Assembly (NCBI GenBank): GCA_044360305.1
Contig: JBIKKQ010000132.1
Span: 1 to 9,662, forward strand
DNA length: 9,662 nt
Direction: 5' to 3'
From: QWPN01 sp044360305
GTDB lineage: Bacteria > Planctomycetota > Planctomycetia > Pirellulales > UBA1268
In this document: positions 8,124 through 9,662 of the stretch, piece after piece
How positions within the stretch are numbered: the first letter of the stretch is position 1
Layout of the letters: every line of letters starts with the position of its first letter
Position numbers and translations under genes: made by a program
The notes under the pieces: model-generated
Told to the model about the DNA's origin: nothing
Seen by the model: only the letters and a program-made list of their open reading frames with translations
Database searches by the model: none

Positions 8124-8191
8124 GCTGCGCTCCGTCACGAAGGCCCGTCCGCTGTCGCCGGCACCGCCGTCGGCCCGCGATCGAGGGCCGC

Positions 8192-8220
8192 AGAATAAAA
8201 GGCCCGCAGACGACGGTCAA
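8192..8220 (-). promoter_or_regulatory. Sigma70-type promoter of serCA
   Basis: Read on the minus strand, a -35 box TTGACC (8215-8220) is followed by exactly 17 bp and a -10 box TATTCT (8192-8197). The match is 5 of 6 and 4 of 6 to the consensus. It lies in an AT-rich dip between the small upstream gene and serC. The start of transcription would be near 8185, giving a leader of about 60 nt before the serC ATG. Confidence 0.7.
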
Positions 8221-8298
8221 CGGGCGACGGTTCCGGGCGAGCGGGGCATCGGGACGGCCGCGACGGCACCCCGGGGCTGGGGGACCGCGCCGCCCCGG

Positions 8299-8562
8299 TC
8301 AGAGCGCGGCGGCCGGCTTCCGGTAGCCGAGCGCGTGCACCACGCCGAGCAGTTCGCTGCACGTGGGAAACGCCCGGCCGCTGGCCCGCTTGTACCGCTC
8401 GACCGCCTGCATGAACTCCAGTTCTTCGGCCGCGTAGTCGCGTTCGCAGGTCGTCGGATCGACGAACCGCCGGCGGTTGCTGCGGGCCGAGGCGGCGCCG
8501 GCAGCACGGGCCTGGGAGACCCGCCGGGCTGCACGAGGCTGGGGAAGGGTGTCGACTGCCAT
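8299..8562 (-). CDS. Conserved small hypothetical protein with two cysteines
   Basis: This 87-residue protein has no known function. The ATG at 8562 has GAGGAG 8 nt upstream. Residues 1-30 are Ala/Arg-rich and look disordered. Residues 30-82 look like a compact conserved domain: RRFVDPTTCERDY at 31-43, an amphipathic helix around 45-60, SGRAFPTCSELL at 61-72 and LGYRK at 78-82. From memory, proteins with the VDPTTCERDY and FPTCSE motifs recur across planctomycetes as unannotated small proteins; I could not check this by search. Cys39 and Cys68 could form a metal or redox site, but no histidine partner pair is evident. There is no signal peptide or membrane segment. It sits between a terminator and the serCA promoter, so it may be its own transcription unit. 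Confidence 0.82.
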   Translation of the reverse strand: MAVDTLPQPRAARRVSQARAAGAASARSNRRRFVDPTTCERDYAAEELEFMQAVERYKRASGRAFPTCSELLGVVHALGYRKPAAAL

Positions 8563-8640
8563 GGCTGAGACTCCTCGTTGAATCGTTGATCCGGCCGCAC
8601 CCGAACCATGCCCCATGCCGGTCGTGCGGGCGGGCGCGGT

Positions 8641-8678
8641 GGGGGAAAAATTCCCGGTCGCGGAAAGGTTTCCGACCG
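8641..8678 (-). terminator. Rho-independent terminator-like hairpin after the FHA gene
   Basis: On the minus strand a stem of CGGTC-GGAAA closes on TTTCC-GACCG with a CC loop and a two-base bulge (8655-8678). It is followed by GGGAATTTTTCCCCC (8641-8654), which contains five T residues. It lies 66 bp after the FHA stop and 79 bp before the small gene's ATG. A second short dyad, GGGAA/TTCCC, is nested in the T-rich part, so a bidirectional or regulatory element is also possible. Confidence 0.6.
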
Positions 8679-8743
8679 CGAAAACCCTGCGGCCCCTCCC
8701 ACCGGTACGACCGCGCCAGCCGGCAACTCGCTGGGCCGGAGGC

Positions 8744-9409
8744 TCAGTGCTTCTCGAAGAACCGGCGCAGCGCCTCGGCGGCGGCGTCCCGCGAGGAGTC
8801 GGGTTTCCGCGGGTCGCTCGGCAGCCCGCCCGGCCTGGCATTGGCCGCCTTCAGGGCTTCGATCGCCGTGGTGGTGGTCGTGGAGCGGCCCACGATCGTG
8901 TCGCCGGAGAGCGGCCCGGCCGGGGGCGCGGCGCCGATGCCCGCGACCAATGACGAATCGTCGGTGGCGGCCGCGTGGCCGCCGCGCGGATCGGCGGCGC
9001 CGGCCGAACCGCCGGCCATCGGCAGGGACTGCGTCGTGTCGAACATCCCGGCTGGACGATCGTCGGCCATCAGCCACCGGGACACATCGTCCTCCGTGCC
9101 CCCCTTGGTCGCCGGCTCGTTGCAGGACACCTTCAGTTCCAGCGCCCCGACGCGGATCATGTCGCCGTCGGACACCCGGGTTTTCTCCGTGATCCGCACG
9201 CCGTTGACGAACGTCCCGTTACGGCTGCCGAGATCCTCGACCCAGACCTCGGCGGGGCCGACGACCACGGCACAGTGCCGACGGCTTACCTCGTCGCTGA
9301 GCGGCCGGACGTCGCACTCATCGGCACGGCCGATCAGCAGACGGTTCCGTTTGATCGCAATCATCCTGCCGGCACTCTTGCCGGAAGAGACGATCAGTCT
9401 CGTGACCAT
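8744..9409 (-). CDS. FHA-domain protein with disordered Thr/Gly-rich tail
   Basis: This 221-residue cytoplasmic protein has a forkhead-associated domain at about residues 5-95, a module that binds phosphothreonine peptides. The core residues are present: Gly27-Arg28 in LLIGRADECD, Ser42 and His45 in VSRRHCAVV, and Asn64-Gly65-Thr66 in LGSRNGTFVNG. Residues 96-200 are low complexity (Gly, Ala, Ser, Thr) with a Thr run (STTTTT at 176-181) and TTQ at 125-127. Such sites could be kinase targets or could bind the FHA domain in cis, but this is inference. The last 15 residues form a charged amphipathic helix (DAAAEALRRFFEKH) that looks conserved. No kinase or phosphatase gene is in the window. The ATG at 9409 has no clear ribosome binding site, and I saw no better start upstream. 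Confidence 0.93.
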   Translation of the reverse strand: MVTRLIVSSGKSAGRMIAIKRNRLLIGRADECDVRPLSDEVSRRHCAVVVGPAEVWVEDLGSRNGTFVNGVRITEKTRVSDGDMIRVGALELKVSCNEPATKGGTEDDVSRWLMADDRPAGMFDTTQSLPMAGGSAGAADPRGGHAAATDDSSLVAGIGAAPPAGPLSGDTIVGRSTTTTTAIEALKAANARPGGLPSDPRKPDSSRDAAAEALRRFFEKH

Positions 9410-9482
9410 GCACGCACGCGCTGCGGAAGGTGTGGGCTGGGGGGACGTCAGCGAAGGCCCCGTACCTTAACGGGATCACAAC

Positions 9483-9491
9483 ATCATAGCA
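9483..9491 (-). promoter_or_regulatory. Extended -10 promoter of the FHA gene
   Basis: The minus strand reads TGCTATGAT, an extended -10 element (TGn plus a 5 of 6 -10 hexamer). No good -35 box is found at 16-18 bp. Transcription would start near 9476, giving a leader of about 67 nt. An alternative pair, TTGCTA-17-TAAGGT, overlaps it but fits the consensus less well. Confidence 0.5.
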
Positions 9492-9513
9492 ACGGCGGAC
9501 CGCGAAGTCCCGG

Positions 9514-9527
9514 GCCGGCGCGCCGGC
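9514..9527. repeat. Perfect 14-bp GC palindrome
   Basis: The sequence gccggcgcgccggc is its own reverse complement. It lies 28 bp after the stop of the partial gene at the right edge and upstream of the FHA promoter. It could form a small hairpin that slows or ends transcription, but no T run follows, and chance occurrence in such GC-rich DNA is possible. Confidence 0.3.
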
Positions 9528-9555
9528 GTGACCGACTCCCTCCACGGCGGGGCGA

Positions 9556-9660
9556 TCACCTTCTCCCCGTCCACCCGTCATCGGCGAACCGGGCGGCGGC
9601 CGTGGAGAGCAGTGTCCGGCGCGGCGACAGAAACCCCGCATCCTGCCAGTCGGTGGCCAG
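9556..9660 (-). CDS. C-terminal end of an unidentified protein
   Basis: One minus-strand frame is open from the window edge to a TGA at 9556-9558, giving 34 residues that begin LATDWQDAGFLSPRRTLL and end DDGWTGRR. Third codon positions are mostly G or C, as in the other genes here, and the residue mix looks protein-like. It ends about 70 bp before the FHA promoter, a sensible spacing. The piece is too short to assign a family, and it may be an open frame by chance. Confidence 0.4.
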   Translation of the reverse strand: MATDWQDAGFLSPRRTLLSTAAARFADDGWTGRR

Positions 9661-9662
9661 CC

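Noticed and set aside
7308..8198. Plus-strand open frame of 296 codons
   Set aside because: It is antisense to serC in the codon-aligned frame.
8273..8298. CCGGGG/CCCCGG stem after the small gene
   Set aside because: The loop is long (16 nt) and no T run follows, so it is weak as a terminator in such GC-rich DNA.
8586..9470. Plus-strand open frame of 294 codons
   Set aside because: It lies opposite the FHA gene and its terminator region; Ser/Arg/Pro-rich shadow composition with no domain.
9318..9641. Minus-strand open frame of 107 codons overlapping the FHA start
   Set aside because: It overlaps the FHA domain in another frame and spans the FHA promoter. Composition is shadow-like, and the edge frame ending at 9556 fits the local codon pattern better.

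Overview
The window comes from a very GC-rich bacterium (roughly 70 % by eye). All genes I can support lie on the minus strand, so transcription runs from high to low coordinates. The most likely source is a planctomycete, probably Pirellulales-like. This is inferred from a small protein with a Cys-containing motif I associate with planctomycetes, an FHA protein with a conserved-looking tail, and an ECF sigma factor placed directly before a YfbK/VWA-like membrane protein. No rRNA, tRNA, CRISPR or mobile element was seen.

Right part (9662 to 8563): the tail of an unidentified gene (stop at 9556), then an extended -10 promoter and a 221-residue FHA protein. A strong hairpin followed by a T run ends this unit. 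Next is an 87-residue conserved hypothetical protein (8562 to 8299) with its own good ribosome binding site.

Middle part (8220 to 5291): a sigma70-type promoter (TTGACC, 17 bp, TATTCT) drives serC and serA, 58 bp apart. These encode the second and first enzymes of the phosphorylated serine pathway: 3-phosphoglycerate to phosphohydroxypyruvate (SerA), then to phosphoserine (SerC). No serB is visible.

Left part (5290 to 1): a 142-bp intergenic region precedes a three-gene unit. It holds an ECF sigma factor, a 697-residue single-pass membrane protein whose start overlaps the sigma stop by 8 nt, and a long secreted or membrane-anchored TPR-like protein that leaves the window. The membrane protein has the layout of YfbK (N-terminal region, VWA, YfbK C-terminal region), but its VWA domain has lost every metal-binding MIDAS residue. 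Its cytoplasmic N-terminus carries a duplicated V-P-x-P-x-G-L-Q motif. I infer that it is a transmembrane regulator (possible anti-sigma or sensor) for the adjacent sigma factor, with the TPR-like protein as an extracytoplasmic partner. This module is the most interesting part of the window.
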